Of a DNA stretch of 64,000 nucleotides, positions 63,685 to 64,000 are shown piece after piece. Position numbers and translations under genes: made by a program. Numbering within the stretch: the first letter of the stretch is position 1; every line of letters starts with the position of its first letter. The stretch is from an uncultured Eubacteriales bacterium (GTDB lineage Bacteria; Bacillota; Clostridia; Christensenellales; CAG-138), in NCBI GenBank assembly GCA_900544965.1, contig UQXE01000006.1:1-64000 (forward strand). Direction: 5' to 3'. Below the pieces are notes generated by a model. It worked only from the letters and a program-made list of their open reading frames with translations, was not told where the DNA came from and made no database searches.

Positions 63685-63933
63685 TTAGCTCAAACTTGTG
63701 CCGTACACCTTATCTCCAACTTTTATTAACAGCTTTACCGTATCCGGCAACGCTGATGCACTGCAGGATCCTCCGTGAGCTGCTGAAAACGCCGCTATTC
63801 CGGCCATAGTCCTTTCGCCAACTTTGCCGTCTGCCGTGCCGCAGTCATAGCCTAGCCCGTTTAGAGCTGCCTGCAACGCCTTAATGTCATTACCTTGCAT
63901 CATTGGCGACGTATGTTGTAATACTACTGCCAT
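63685..63933 (-). CDS. Peptidoglycan-binding domain protein (phage lysis module)
   Basis: An 82-residue stand-alone PG_binding_1-like domain: NDIKALQAALNGLGYDCGTADGKVGERTMAGIAAF shown in two overlapping motifs (IKALQAALNGLGYD and VGERTMAGIAAF). AAGGAG lies upstream of the ATG. Such domains usually belong to endolysins or spore-wall hydrolases; here no catalytic domain is attached, so it may be the separated binding part of an endolysin. Between it and the holin there are about 280 bases with nothing recognised. Confidence 0.7.
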   Translation of the reverse strand: MAVVLQHTSPMMQGNDIKALQAALNGLGYDCGTADGKVGERTMAGIAAFSAAHGGSCSASALPDTVKLLIKVGDKVYGTSLS

Positions 63934-64000
63934 TATGTTATCTCCTTCCTCAAATAAATCAAATCTGCCAAAATGCGTCCAATAGACGGCTCCTTTTGCA

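Noticed and set aside
60816..64000. An intact prophage at the right end
   Set aside because: Only a lysozyme fragment, a holin and a peptidoglycan-binding protein are visible; no integrase, capsid or terminase gene lies in the window. More may lie to the right.

Overview
The window looks like a chromosomal segment of a Clostridia-type Bacillota (Firmicute). This rests on gene content and order, not on a database match. It holds Gram-positive operons such as def-fmt-rsmB-rlmN-prpC-prkC-rsgA-rpe, cdaA-cdaR, ftsK-rimO-pgsA-cinA-recA-rny and miaB-mutS-mutL-miaA-hfq-ynbB. It also has a four-subunit ferredoxin-dependent 2-oxoacid oxidoreductase typical of anaerobes, Firmicute-type promoters (TTGnnn, 17 bp, TATAAT) and strong AGGAGG-like ribosome binding sites. 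Family-level placement is not possible from this sequence alone.

Positions 1-8000 are an accessory and decaying region. They hold a truncated, frameshifted large serine recombinase, an alpha/beta hydrolase, a dense cluster of GC-rich hairpins upstream of tRNA-Pro(GGG), a phage-like ORF remnant, a wrecked MacB-type ABC transporter, a NimA-like flavoprotein, a lone dnaN and a small membrane-protein pseudogene. From 8 to 16.4 kb come a two-component system with two GerMN lipoproteins, then a CopZ-like chaperone, mnmA and a CopA ATPase. Between 16.4 and 19.7 kb lies a 1071-residue protein with four copies of an unnamed repeat and a DUF3825-like C-terminus.

From 19.9 to 40.5 kb is the housekeeping core: DNA translocase, tRNA and ribosome modification, recombination, RNA decay, SOS control, mismatch repair and Hfq. 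recA and lexA share the ten-base core AACAAATGTT in their control regions, so the window carries both the SOS regulator and a probable target. A small cysteine-rich protein is divergent from lexA. From 40.5 to 50.2 kb follow a basic-repeat membrane protein paired with a beta-helix lipoprotein, the Vor/Kor operon with a P-loop ATPase, a FAD dehydrogenase and the c-di-AMP synthase operon. From 50.2 to 60.8 kb are the translation, kinase and phosphatase operon and a second two-component system.

The last 3 kb (60.8-64 kb) is accessory again. It has an unassigned P-loop kinase-like ORF, a GH25 lysozyme fragment, one solitary subtype I-C-like CRISPR repeat, tRNA-Ala(GGC), and a phage-type holin and peptidoglycan-binding protein running off the right edge. 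No complete prophage, cas gene or spacer array is present in the window.
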